This document shows, piece by piece, positions 22,181 through 35,240 of a DNA stretch of 64,000 nt. Each line of letters begins with the position of its first letter. Within the stretch, counting starts at the first letter, position 1. The stretch comes from Cottoperca gobio. Its lineage: Eukaryota; Chordata; Actinopteri; Perciformes; Bovichtidae. The position numbers were made by a program, and so were the translations under genes. The stretch spans positions 9,808,501 through 9,872,500 of the forward strand of contig NC_041377.1 of the NCBI RefSeq assembly GCF_900634415.1, given 5' to 3'. Below the pieces are notes generated by a model, which saw only the letters and a list, made by a program, of their open reading frames with translations, searched no databases and was not told the origin of the DNA.

Positions 22181-24171
22181 AAAGGTTATACAACAGCACT
22201 GTAGGTGCAGGAGCCAGGGAGGTTTTTAGAGAGGCTTAGTGAAAAGCGCTGAGAGAGCTTTTCCTAAAGCTCTGCACTGAACTACTTTCAGATTTTGCAC
22301 TCTTCTCTTGTGTCAGCGTTCTGAGCGCCGGCAGGGCCCCCGTCATACAGACTTATTGATGATAACATTTTGACCCACAGTACTTACCCATTAAGATAAC
22401 GACACACGCAGAAACCCACTGGATGATTTTAAAAAGTAGCTTTAAAAAGGATTCAGTCGGACCGACGTTTGTATCTGTTGGTGTGTTTCTGTGTCCCGCA
22501 GGTCACTGTCCAACAGGACTCCAGTTAAAGTGTTTACATTTACAGTTTACAGTGTTTTCTCGTGAGCTCCTTGTATTACAGGCTTTGAAGGACTTGACAA
22601 AGCTCATCTCTTTGTTTACAGGAGCGTCATCTGTTTGCAGATGGATCAAACTGAACTCGGTGTTTTAAAAAGCTGCATGGCTGCTGCTTGGGTGGCTTCA
22701 TGTTCAACGTTGTCTACGTGGACATTTCCCCCCCGTGACAAGAGAGGCCCACTTCGGGATGAGCTGCAGAGGTGGGGGGGAGATCAAGTTTCAGCAATAA
22801 AAAGTCAGTTACCCCTCAGTTTTCTTCTGGTCTTTGCCTCCGTCAGCACGCCTCCAGACCCTCCACGAACACTCGCCGCTCTCCCCCCTCCTCTCCGTCC
22901 TCGGCTTGCGTGTTGTCTTTTGACCCACTTTGACAGAAAATCAAAGGCGGGCTTTGCCGTGTCAACATCACATGCAGCAGGAGTATCACCGTCAGGCTGA
23001 GATGGAAAGAATGAGCCAAAACAGATAAAAGCAGGAATCCTGCGCCGCAGCCATTAGGGCGGCTCTGTTCTCTAAAGTCTGGATCACGGTTCACTGAACT
23101 CTTGGCCTTAAAGCACAAAACTGGGAGCAATTTGTCGAGAGATTTTAAGTTTGGAATCCGTTTTTCGACAGGCGACTATCAGTGTGTCCACAGTCAATTA
23201 ACCCCGAGGCTCACATGTCGATGGTCAGCTGTTTGTTTATTTACTCGCACACAATGAGATAAAGAAAGTTATCTTCAAACAGAAATTGATATTTTGATTG
23301 AAATACAAGGAAATACAATACATTGGCACTCAGGGTGACAGGTTTAAAGTCCTCACTCTTGTTAATCTTATATTATGCTCGACTTCAGATACAGATTGTG
23401 TTTTCCATAATGAATACATTGCTACTGATTCCAGTGATTATTTCCATGATTTCCATGTTTTCCTTGGTGGACATGTGCTCTGACCGGACATGAGCGACAC
23501 ACACGAGGCTGATGAATGACTCTTCACCTCGCTCCAGCCCTCCCTGTCGGTTTTTCCTGCCCTGGGGAGACCGGGGGCCTTGCAGAGCAGATCTCCTTCG
23601 GATTAGTGAGGAATGCAGCTTCATAAGGGGGCTTCAAATGCACTTTTCATTTCCAAAGCGCTCAGCCTCTATCAATAGCAGCCTGCTGTGAACCCAGTGC
23701 CTAAAAACAAACTGGACGCTTAGACTGAAGCTTATCACAGCAGTGGCCCGCTACTGTATGAACAACCCCCCGCTGACATCTTTTCTTTAAGTGCTTCAAG
23801 AACAAACACACACATATTCTTCACACACACACACTTATATGTTGGAAAAACATGTACATGTGGGTGGAAAGACACACAAGTCGTATATTACTTATACTTT
23901 ACTTAAAGCTACAAGTCTGATCTGTGTTCTTTACCAAACAGCAGAAATGTATATTTTATTAAATATATACATTTTTACTCCTGGTTGTGCATTAATCGTT
24001 GATGGAGACTTTATTATGAAGCAGTAACGCCAGCGTGCCGTCTACAGAGCAACTTCTCTCGTTCTCTACGTGATCAGTACGTATTATTGTGACATTATAA
24101 AGTTTGTGTTACATCATTATTATTATTAGCATTTACGTGTCTTTTAATTCAGCCCTGTTGCTGCACTGCTC

Positions 24172-24218
24172 TGTGTGTGTGTGCGTGTGTGTGTGTGTGT
24201 GTGTGTGGGGGGGGGGGA
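24172..24218. repeat. (GT)n tract followed by a G run
   Basis: GT dinucleotides with one GC interruption, ending in about 10 G. Confidence 0.95.
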
Positions 24219-26078
24219 TGTTCAGTCAAACACAAACACGTACTGTGATCAGTTCGTACTTCTGAGTCAGTGTGACTCCTGTCTAGTAATCTGCAGTCAG
24301 ACAATGTGCAGCAACGGGGACCAAATACAAACATGCAGCAGAACAAACTTTTACTCTGATTCAGGCAAAGAAAACTCCCAGACATCAGGTTGAACCTGTA
24401 GTTCGACAGAATGAGTCATACGATGGTGCTGGTTTGACACCCACAGGGTCATTATCCGGGTTTGTTGTATAGCAACTGCAGCAACATTGTGCTGCAGTGA
24501 AAATGAAAACATTAGCATGAGTCATCTTGTTGTGTTTGGGTGCAACAACTGGCCAAAGTCTCCTGTGAACAATGAGATGCATGAGCTGCTTAACAGATAC
24601 TGTGTTATTCACCCATTCTTTAATAAATCATCGCAATCAGTGCTTATCAGCTGATAGATATGGTTCAGAGGGGGGTGGGGTGAGGGGATTGGTTATCATC
24701 CAATCAAACAGTTGAGCACTAGTCTAATGTATCAGATGGTCTGCACCTACAACAAATCCAAGAGCAGCCTGAGTGTGAGGCTGAAGCTGCAGGAAATCTG
24801 TGCAAGCAGCGATATATGCGAGTGCAAGCCTGCAGAAGGAGTCATGCTCTCACATTGAAAAACAAGCTCTTGAATAAAGATAGTAAAACAGCTCCATACT
24901 TAATGTCCACGATATTACAAACTGTTCTCAGCGCCTCTTCTTCATATAATAAACTGCGGTCTCAGTTTAGTTTGATGTATTTTCTCTCAGATTATAGTCG
25001 CAGTTTTGTGGTTGACGGTGTAAATTGAAACAAAAGAAAACAAACTTCTTGATTAGGTTTAGTAATTTCACTTCAGTCGGACTTTGTAGATGAGATTGTG
25101 ATCAGCAGTAACAGATGTATTGATCTGCAGTGTAACGCAGCTCAGCTCTGTGAAACCTGTTAGCCTTTGGTCCAGTGAGATAAGAGCCCACAAGAGATAA
25201 GAGCAGTTTCCCTCCAACACTGAAACCTTTTCTTCCTCCTCTTAGGGTAATGGTGGGACTTTGAGAGGCTGCTATCTCCTCCAACATACTTTAACTTCTC
25301 AAGTGCTGTTCACTTGGTTCAACACAAAGAACGTCACCTCCAAACCTCCAGACACTTAAATAATAAATGTGTTCAGCACTTAGTACAAGTCACCGGCCAT
25401 TAGCAAGCACAGTACAAAGAAAGCATGCTGCATAAATGTTTAGGAGTCCTGCCTTTTCATTTCAAACCCACTGATGGAAACAACAATTCTCAGTTTAGTG
25501 TTTGCAGAAGAGGCTAAATGTGGCTTTCAGGCTTTCAGGAGCTCCTCTGTGCTCTGAATGAATGTAGAGAGAAGTGTGGCCCTGGGGAGCCGTCACCCTG
25601 CAGCACGTTGGTCCAAACATGGCTTTGCTCACCATCTCCTCAACATCCAGATCTGGCAGATTCTCACATGAGGGTGGTCCATCACTATCAGTGTTTGGAT
25701 TATCCCACCTAAAGGCGAATACACAGAGTGTGTTGGAGCTGCAGTTTACAATGAGCTCATACCTTTCAGCTGATCTCACCCTGCTGGCTCATATGTGAAG
25801 CATGAAGTCACCCAACTCCTATAACAGCACCCACACACCAGCAGAGGGACACCCAGAGGACCTGACATCATCCAAAGCCGAGGAGGACGTCAGCATTAAG
25901 ATATTCACTGACTGCATATTTTATCACCTGGTTCACACAACGGCAGAAGGTCAATAAAACTGTAATCTCACACGTCAACCTTTGATGCTCTGCTTACTGT
26001 TTTCTCAGACGTGCATGAGGGAACGTGCCTTTCTAGATTGAGCTACAGCTCAGTGGAGGAGGACATCGTTACAGCTAT

Positions 26079-26095
26079 AACCCTAACCCTAACCC
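26079..26095. repeat. Short telomere-like CCCTAA repeat
   Basis: aaccctaaccctaaccc, about two and a half units of the vertebrate telomere hexamer. It is too short to be more than an interstitial trace. Confidence 0.6.
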
Positions 26096-26870
26096 AAAAC
26101 AATTAATAATAGTAACACAGGTGAGAGGGAACATATGTATATTTGATTTCCCTTTATGATACGAAGGCTCCACCATGTTTCCACAAAGTGATGCAGAAAC
26201 TGATTTCTGTAATGCACTTTGAAACTTTGCACGACAAAATGAATCTGTGTCTTCATCAACATATCTGTTTGTAGAAGTGAGCTGCTGCTGTGACTGATTT
26301 TATCCACAATTGAGCCAGAATCCAGAAGTAAATGAAGATAAACTGCAGATTGTTTTGTCATTAACACACTCTACAACTAACTAAACAACACTCACAACTA
26401 AACAACAATAAACTGAAAGCTGGCCTGACAAGAGACGTGTAGGACGCTCAGAGTTCAGAGCAGCTTCTGTCATGTGGAAGAGCCTTCAGATGTTTACCCG
26501 GAGGTAGACGTGCGTGTCTCGGTGTTAGCATGGTGTACGTGCAGCCACACATTCCCTCTGAAGGTAATAGCAGGTTAATCTCACTCATATCGTTGCACCT
26601 GTGTTTTAAAGTGATGTCACGGTTTGATAGGGCAGGTGTGATTTTTACAACACTCTCAGTGGAGATGAGGAGCAGCTCACAGGATGATCGTGTCCTTTCA
26701 TTTGTCCTTCTCGTAATATCAACAACAGATAAAATCCCCTCTTATAAAAGTGCAGGGGAGCACACGAGTCCATACATCTGTGTAAAGGTCACATTCAGCT
26801 TTACAGACAATATTAACTCCATATTCCCTTCACTGTCTGAACACAAGTTCTCTACCCAGTAGGTAGACGT

Positions 26871-26892
26871 CTGTGTGTGTGTGTGTGTGTGT

Positions 26893-26936
<44 letters not shown>
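26871..26936. repeat. (GT)n microsatellite
   Basis: GT repeats with a single interruption (gtgtctgtg). Confidence 0.97.
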
Positions 26937-26938
<2 letters not shown>

Positions 26939-27530
26939 GCATGCTGTACGTGCACACACTGTAGGTCATATCTTTGCCCCCATGCATGAAATGTGAAGAC
27001 TTCAGGGAGAGAGAGGGGCCCGACATACACATCAAGTCGTCATGGAGCAACATTAGCATTTATCTGGAGTCGTGTGTGTGACCACCTGATGACCGGAGCT
27101 TCAATATTTCCTTTTCCTTTTGACTCCTGTGGGAAATATCAGACTGTTTAACAACTAAACGCTCCTTTATGTTCACTAGCTGGTTGCTAACGTAGATTAA
27201 TCCTATGAGGGGGCTGGAGGAGGTAGATCTACTGAGCGCTCTCAGAGTGGGCCCTGCAGTTTGCAGACAGACAGATGTCTCATTTACAAACCCGAATTCT
27301 TCAGGTCGACCTCCTCCTGACCTGGCCCGATTCGTCTATTTAACTCGACTTACAAAGTGAGAGGTGACTTTGTGACAACACAGCAGCTCTTACTGTTCTC
27401 CAGGCTTGATGAATGAGATGGCAAACAAATGATAAATGCCCCGGTTCCCCCCGCAGAGAGGAGCCACATGTGCATTCAATTCAAACTGCTCATGTGAGCC
27501 ACACACAGGAAGAACAGGGAGTCCGAGAGA

Positions 27531-27554
27531 GTGTGTGTGTGTGTGTGTGTGTGT
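27531..27554. repeat. (GT)n microsatellite
   Basis: About 12 GT units, followed by ga/gt variants. Confidence 0.95.
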
Positions 27555-27656
27555 GAGTGAGTGTTTGCACAGGCACAAAAGAGCCTTTGTCGCCCTGCGG
27601 CACAACAGGTGAATGACATCATCCGTCCAACTGTGGGACTACAGAGAGCTGGGATT

Positions 27657-27660
<4 letters not shown>

Positions 27661-27693
<33 letters not shown>

Positions 27694-27719
27694 TGTGTGT
27701 GTGTGTGTGGGTGTGTGTG
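27661..27719. repeat. (GT)n microsatellite, interrupted
   Basis: GT repeats with two ggg interruptions. It is complementary to the CA tract at 27835-27914. Confidence 0.97.
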
Positions 27720-27834
27720 CGTCATTCACTATCATTTTTCCCATGAGAAAAAGAAAAAACCCACATATAATACATGACATGCTTGTTGGTTCTAATCATA
27801 TCTGTGGAGGAAAAGCTAAAGGAGAGAACATGTA

Positions 27835-27876
27835 CACACACACAACACACAACACACACACACACACACAACACAC

Positions 27877-27914
<38 letters not shown>
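27835..27914. repeat. (AC)n microsatellite, interrupted
   Basis: CA repeats with several acaac interruptions, then a pure run of about 34 bases. Confidence 0.97.
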
Positions 27915-27920
<6 letters not shown>

Positions 27921-28907
27921 CTTCATACATGTTGCAGCAACTAAAGTTAAAACACAGAGCAAATAAAAACATAGAAAATACATAGACATGTATAAAAATA
28001 AATACATGTTAGTGTTGTGAAGCAGCTACAGTTCTGAGCTGGACCTTAAACACCAAACTAAATGTTTTAAAGTGATAGTATTTAAAGTATTATTTTGAAA
28101 ATGTTTTTTCTTGCACAGTTACAAGAGAAGATAACGATTATTGGCATTGTCGATTAATCTGTCGGTTATTTTCCCGATTAATTGAAGATGTCGTTCAGAT
28201 CTGGAGTTCTAAATGTTACGTCTGAGCCAAATGTCACGAGTTCATGAGGATCCCAGCGGCTCCTGTTTGCACTAAAAGACAGAGAAGAAGAGTTAGAAAC
28301 GTAATGTGCTCGGGCCCTAATAAAACCCACCACATCACACACTTGTGATGCCTCACAATGTGCTACCCTGATGACACTAACACACACCCTAATGACACAC
28401 ACCGCTGCTGTCAGTGTTTACTCAGCGAAACCTTCCTGCACGTGTGACATCATCACACATGTGACGTCACCGCTTCACAGATCGTCACCCACACAACAAT
28501 ATTCACACGTTTCCAGTGTCAGAATGAGGTCATCTGGAGCTACGAAACAAATGAATAATACATCTGCACACATGTTCTGCAGGAGGCAATAAGTTAATCA
28601 CAGTTCATCAACATGTACGGTGTTTGCTTAAAGGCTGACTGTGAATGTGTGAATGTGTGAACGTGTGATGGGACCGGATGTATTTGAAGGCCTGAATGTT
28701 GAAACCTCAAGAATACTAGACTTTATGAAATACTTTGAATAAAATGTTTGTATCTGGACAAGTAAGAGTACAAACCAAACAAAGATAATAAGAGTAAACA
28801 TAAAATAATGTAAGAGAAGCAGATAATGTATATTATAATGTTGGATTATAAGGATGCATTCATGTGCTCATCACTTCCATGTTGCAGCTGTTAAGGGTGG
28901 AGCTCCT
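27915..28907. other. Intergenic, with a degenerate 'gattaat' repeat
   Basis: No gene seen. The stretch 28124-28190 (gataacgattattgg..., cgattaatctgtcggttatt) resembles an old fish dispersed repeat built on cgattaatcgatta words. The remainder is unassigned. Confidence 0.4.

Positions 28908-29459
<552 letters not shown>

Positions 29460-29519
<60 letters not shown>
29460..29519. repeat. (TG)n microsatellite
   Basis: About 30 uninterrupted units. Confidence 0.98.
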
Positions 29520-29520
<1 letters not shown>

Positions 29521-32500
29521 TGCAGAGCACTGATGTGGTGGAATACAGCTCCTGATGACAACAGCAGCTGCCGCTCTCCTCTGAGGCTCCATGTGGCTCG
29601 TAACCCCGCAGGCGTCACACGGATCCCACATCAAAGGCCGCCCCGACACACACACTTTAATCTACTGTATGGCATTCTGCAGTGTGACCTCTGCCTGCAT
29701 TGCTTTTAAAACCTGCTGTATACATTTAGTGCTCTCAGGATTGTAATGGCTCTGGTTGTTGTTTAAACCACACGAGTGAACATGGAGGGTCTGCGACATC
29801 CTGGTAACACAGACAGACTTCAAGTGCAAAAACCTCTTCGCTCCAGTTCACAACTTATTTTTAGGAGCTCTGCACCTGGTTAGACGATCATATCTTCTAT
29901 TTTGAGCAGTGAACATGCATGAAGTGTTTAGTCAATCTAGCTTAAAAAAGAGAGGACACTTTAAAATCAGCTCAATGTGACAAAGAGACGGAACAACAGC
30001 TGAAGAGGAATTAACCCGTGATTGAAGGTTGAACCTTCAAAAGCAGCAGATAGATGTGAGGGGAGCCGCTCACCTCTGGCCCGGACCTGCTCGACTGGAT
30101 TTATTGACGTCTTCCAGACCTGAAATTCTTGGTTGACAGCCGTGTACGATCCGCAGCACATTCAGTTCCCACAGTGAGAACAGCCCCTTTCCTCAGGTAA
30201 CACATACTCACTGCACACCAGCACCGTGTGCTCTGCAGCTCAGATCATCAAGCACGAGGTTTGTGTCTTCAAACCTTTTTGCAGAGAGATCTGCCATATT
30301 TCATTTAATCTGAGATGGAACTTTTCTAAAATACATAAGTTCACTGCATTCTTTACTTCATATTTCTACTATCCCTCTGTGGAAACCTTTCACTCTCATA
30401 GGAAATGAAACAAGAAGTTTGAACCTGAGTTTATCCAATTATTTCTGCTCTGGAAACTAATGCAAATGAGCACATATTAAATATTAGATATTAGAATTAG
30501 ATAACTCCTCATTCGTCATACAAAACACAATTGTCTTTATGTGAATAATCAACAGGGGAAGTTTCATGGTGATAAATATTAGTTAAGTATTTGATCTGAT
30601 TCACCTGTAGTGTCTTTATTCCCTTTAATTCCAGTGGAAAGTTTCCACCTTGAATATTTAGTTTCCTACATCAGAGATCAGAATGTGTTGAGCTCCAGCA
30701 GATCACATGTGTACCTGTCTGTCTTTGTCTCCACAGGCGGTTCCTTTGTCTCACCTCGTCCCTTGAAGACTGAATTTATTGTATCTGAGCCCAGAGGTCA
30801 GACGGGCTGATGGGTTCCTGCAGCGACAGCAGCCACAAGAACAGAAGCGGGTCATTTGTAAAGTTTCAGCCTGCGGAACGATGAGAGGGAGGATAAGATA
30901 CAGAAACCAGGGGGGGGGGGGGACATGTCCCGCCTGGAGACACAGGAGAAACACAGGACAATGTGTCCATTTATAAACACTGAGCTCATGCAGATCGTTG
31001 GTGTGCAGGCGTGTGTGTGTGTTAAGCAATCTACGCTTTGTTCTAAAACACCACACAAGTGGAGCGCTCAGGTGGAGAACGAGAGGACACTTCAGTTCTA
31101 CGTCACCTGCTTTAGAAACAGATCGGTGTGACGCTGTGAGGAGCAGAGGAGGTGAGAGGATATCTAGAGGAGGTGTATGTCTGGTGTGAGGAGCAGCAAC
31201 ACTTGTTTTATGGGGTGCGAGAGGGAAAATAGATGTGATGTCAGCAGTCACTCTGCCAAACATCTCCATCTTATCGAGTCATTATTAGTATTGAGTCACA
31301 GAGTTACGAAAAGTTCAGTTAGGAAAAACTCATTTTGAGAAAAAAGTCACAATATTCCATAAAATCATATGAAGTAATAATATTAAGGAAAAGGGCTGCT
31401 AAGTATAGGTTGAGTAGATTAAATATGAATGTGTTATACATTTCCTCATTAAATACTTTCTTTGTAATATTCCAACATTTTTTTCTTTCAAAATATCTTA
31501 ACTTCTCAAAATGTCTGTTTTCTAAATGTTTAAGGTTTTTAGAGCTGCGGCTGGAAACAAGGTTGATGAATTAATACAGTGTTGTCGGCCCGAAAACCAA
31601 AACACTGAGCTGAATGACACTAAAACGCTGCACAGTTGGTGATAATCCTTTGTGGGTTCGGCACCTTCACGCAGTTTTCTCACAGCAGAAACCTCAATAA
31701 AACTAACGGAGCAGTTTCAACATATCGCAGGCTGGAGGAGCCTGTAAGCTCACACTCATCCTTCACCTTTACTGCTGCTTTGATGAAGAATCTTGTAATG
31801 TGTCGGGGTTAGAGCTCAAGACTAGTTTCCAGGTAGCCCCCAGAGCTGATATTGAATGTTGCGTAACAGTCGGTCAATGTCATCTGCTGCTGATATGACG
31901 GCTTTGCTTCCAAAGCAGTCCGTAAAGCCTGCAGTGAAAACTCATTTTTTTTACCTCAAACACAGCAGGACACAAGGCTTTGAAGAGGAGCGGACCCTGA
32001 AGCACCTTCACCTTGTGAGTGTTTCATTTCTAAATATGATTAAAAACAAAGCAGAGAGAATACCACTATGTGCAAATCAGTAACAGAATATCTTTCAGCT
32101 CGAGGAAAACTGATTGTATAACCAAACTCGTATTACAAAATAACACAAAGAGCAAAACAAAATGCACAATGTGACAGAAGTGAAGACACAATGATCTAAA
32201 AAGCTTTTGGGACAGTGTGTGTTTCTCCCAGGCAGCCAGACAGATGTCAGTGTGGGCAGAGAACGGTATGCACTCTGCAAACCTCAACCCTGCTCAGGCA
32301 GAGAATCTAGTAAATAGCAGCAGTGTGACGATACGGAGCAGGCTGGTGATCTGTGAACGTTTGGTCTCAACCGCAAGTTAAACCAATATTTGACGTGGAC
32401 GTGTTTTGGCTTTCGCTCGCCGCACTTAAACCTCCCTGTAGTTACAAAAGCCAACTTTGCAGGGACTCATGAATGAAGGATAAAAACAGCAACGCTGCAG

Positions 32501-34959
32501 GAGGAGAGCTCCTGCTTCACCTTGTGACCTCTCACACGCACACACAAATTGGTGTTTGAAACATGGTGTCAGAAGTCCTGATGTCTTCTCACAAGATGCC
32601 AAACTAAACCTGAGAACAGTGATATAAAGCCTGAGCATGATGCAAAGGGTCCAAACGAAGCAGACAGGTGTTATATAAAGAAGCACTGCGAGTGTTTACA
32701 GCTCACTAAAGGTACTTTATTATTATTATTATTATTATTATTATAATAAGCATTTGCCTTCTAATTTTCATTGTAATTGGCAAAATACTTAATTACCAAA
32801 CATTCCAGTAAGTGTCCAGCAGCTGTTGCAGGAGCCTCAGTGTTCCGGCTGAACAAGACACGAGAGCTTTGGCAGCTTCAGCTAGAAGAAGATTTAATCA
32901 TCGCTTAAAAGATGGTGAAGATTTGCACAAGTTGCAAAAACCTTCTGACACTGAATCCCCTCGCTTACTGTAATATGTCTGATGAAATCTATGGTCTACT
33001 GAAGAGGACAGACATGAGAAAGACATGAGACCAGGGGAGAGTCTGACACATCAGGCTCTTATGTCACTACAATGTAAACGTTTCTTATTTGAACACAAAC
33101 CAGGATCTGTTGCCTGAACCTGACAAAGTGTTTTTGTTAACCCCGTAGTGTAGAAGCTACTCAGTGTTAGAAAGTGAAGCCGGGCCAAGCGTCCGCATGT
33201 GATGAATTGCAGAACGGGTTGCAGAGGCCGAGTTTACTGGAAGACAAAGATCCAGATCCAAAGAGCCGGGAGGGAGGGAGGGTTAAAGTATACCTCATCC
33301 TTCTTCATACTACCTTCCACCTTGTGTGTGCACATCAAACACCACGAAGGACAGACTGTCCAACGCTTTGCATCATTAGTCCAATTTGTATTATTATTGC
33401 ATCATTACTCTAAAGACTTGAAAACACACAGAGTTTCTGGAGAGAGCTCGGTATTGTGATGGAGCTGGGGGGAAACTGAGACAGCTGGCTTTCCACTCCA
33501 CCTTCCAGTCTAGACATTGAGAACAGTCAGAGCTGGATTAACGTTCGTTTCAAGGAGACGTAAATACATGAGTGATTCCTTTCTGCCCCCTTTTACTTTG
33601 CTTCCAACTACAAGTCGCGATGACTCCATTGAAATGAACTGATTTTACTCCCTTTCTCTCCTTAATACTCTCCATCTCTCTCCAGGGACGAGACACGTTT
33701 GCGGGTGGCAGAAACAGATTGTGATAACGAAAAAGGTGTGAAAATGTTCAATAAATCTGGAGCAATACAGGATAATTAGGAGTGGAAAACAGGAGTCTCC
33801 CGGGACAGTGGGGAGGGTTAGTGTCTGAGTAAGAATGAGAAGAGATGCTGCAGAAACTCTGACATGGATTCCTCTCACTGCGCAGGATCTGACAAGCTGA
33901 TGGACAGATACGACGACTCGTTGGTGGATTGTGGTCGTACGAGTCGACAGAAACCTCTGGTGACTGCATGTGGGCTTTCAGCTTCCTTGTTTTGACTATC
34001 ATGTCTTCCCATTGGGCCCTCGTCGTTTTCCATTGAGCTTGTCTGCAGTTTTGTGTTCGACATCTTACCGCAGTTTAACAACAAACCCATTATCTGTAAT
34101 AAATATCTGGACTGGTGGCGAGACGGGACAATGAACACATTGTTTCTGAGAGACATGAGCTCACTAACTGGCTTATTTATCTCCGTGCACAGCAACAGTT
34201 AAGGTATGCAGACAGATATTACTTTATAACACTTCAGCTGGGAGGTTGCTACTTCGAAAAGCTTTGACACATTGAGTCCAGCTTTACACAAACAGTTAAT
34301 ACATCAATTACAATTCAAACAGTTATAAACAGCCAACTGTCAGAACTATTCTAAATGTTGTATATGTGTTACAGAGCCCAGAAGATGCAACTCATGGACG
34401 TCTACTCAGCCTTCATTTCTAAATCCCGAAGAAGCATTTTATCATCATTTGTATCATTGAATATCTAATCAACATAAATCCCTCAAGCAGCAGTTACAGT
34501 GATCTGCAGGAGCCTCACGCTCACATTTAGATTTAACCTTCATAACCTGCCACATTCTTATACTAAGCCGTCGCTGGTGGTTCATCAGAGCCAGTTAAAG
34601 ACTTCTACATGCTGCATGTTCAGTCTTTACATTCCCTCAGTAGCTCGTTCCCTTCTGTGTCTGAGTAACAAGATACTGAGGCTTCAAAGAGCCGCTGGGA
34701 TGTGCGGGGGTGTTTTCATTTGGGCGACAGATCTATCTGGGAGTATGTTTCTACTGTAATGTCAGTTTCAAAGGTCATTATCCCGTGGAAGTGATTTTAA
34801 AGTCCTTGTACTTTAAAATCTCACGACTCACGATACTTCTTTTATCAAGCCTGTTTCTAACACCACGTCTTATAATGTGCCTGTTTCACATGGAGTCCCA
34901 CATGCTATGCCTTTAACATGTATTTTACTACTGACACTCTGGAAACGTTTGCCGACACT
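29520..34959. other. Intergenic, no gene found
   Basis: About 5.4 kb without a supportable exon on either strand. It contains a G run near 30909, AT-rich 'gagaaaaaagtcacaatatt'-like sequence near 31335 and a short (TTA)n at 32717-32744. The minus-strand frame at 30751-31269 (172 codons) has no domain and low-complexity proline stretches; I treat it as chance. Confidence 0.5.
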
Positions 34960-35240
34960 TTATCAGCGGTATGGTTTGAGGGATGGTCCACCGCTTTGTC
35001 CAGAGCGGAATATCTCAACAAATATTGGATGGATTGCTGAGACATTTTGTTAAAACGTTCATGTTCCACAGAAGAAGAATCGTGAGAGTTTTGGTGATCC
35101 CGTAACTTTTCCTTTCGCGCCACCAAGAGGTTCGTTTTTGGGGTTTTAAGAGAAATATCTCGACAACTTTCCATCAGCCTCTGTTGTACTTTGTGTTTAG
35201 TGCTAATTAGCATACTTAGCATGTTGATGTTAGCCATCGA
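34960..35240 (+). repeat. Old dispersed fish repeat, copy A
   Basis: The phrases 'aatatctcaacaaatattgg', 'atggattgctgagacatttt', 'ttttggtgatcccgtaactt', 'gcctctgttgtactttgtgt' and 'tagtgctaattagcata' match, in order, a dispersed repeat I recall from many teleost genomes. This copy is diverged and probably truncated. Confidence 0.6.

Larger units (their letters stand above)
22181..26870. other. Intergenic, no gene found
   Basis: About 4.7 kb without a credible exon. It contains a short GT/poly-G tract (24172-24218) and a telomere-like CCCTAA stretch (26079-26095). Short open frames show no domains. Confidence 0.5.

Noticed and set aside
30751..31269. A 172-codon minus-strand frame
   Set aside because: No domain and contains Pro-rich low-complexity sequence read from a G run. 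Considered chance.
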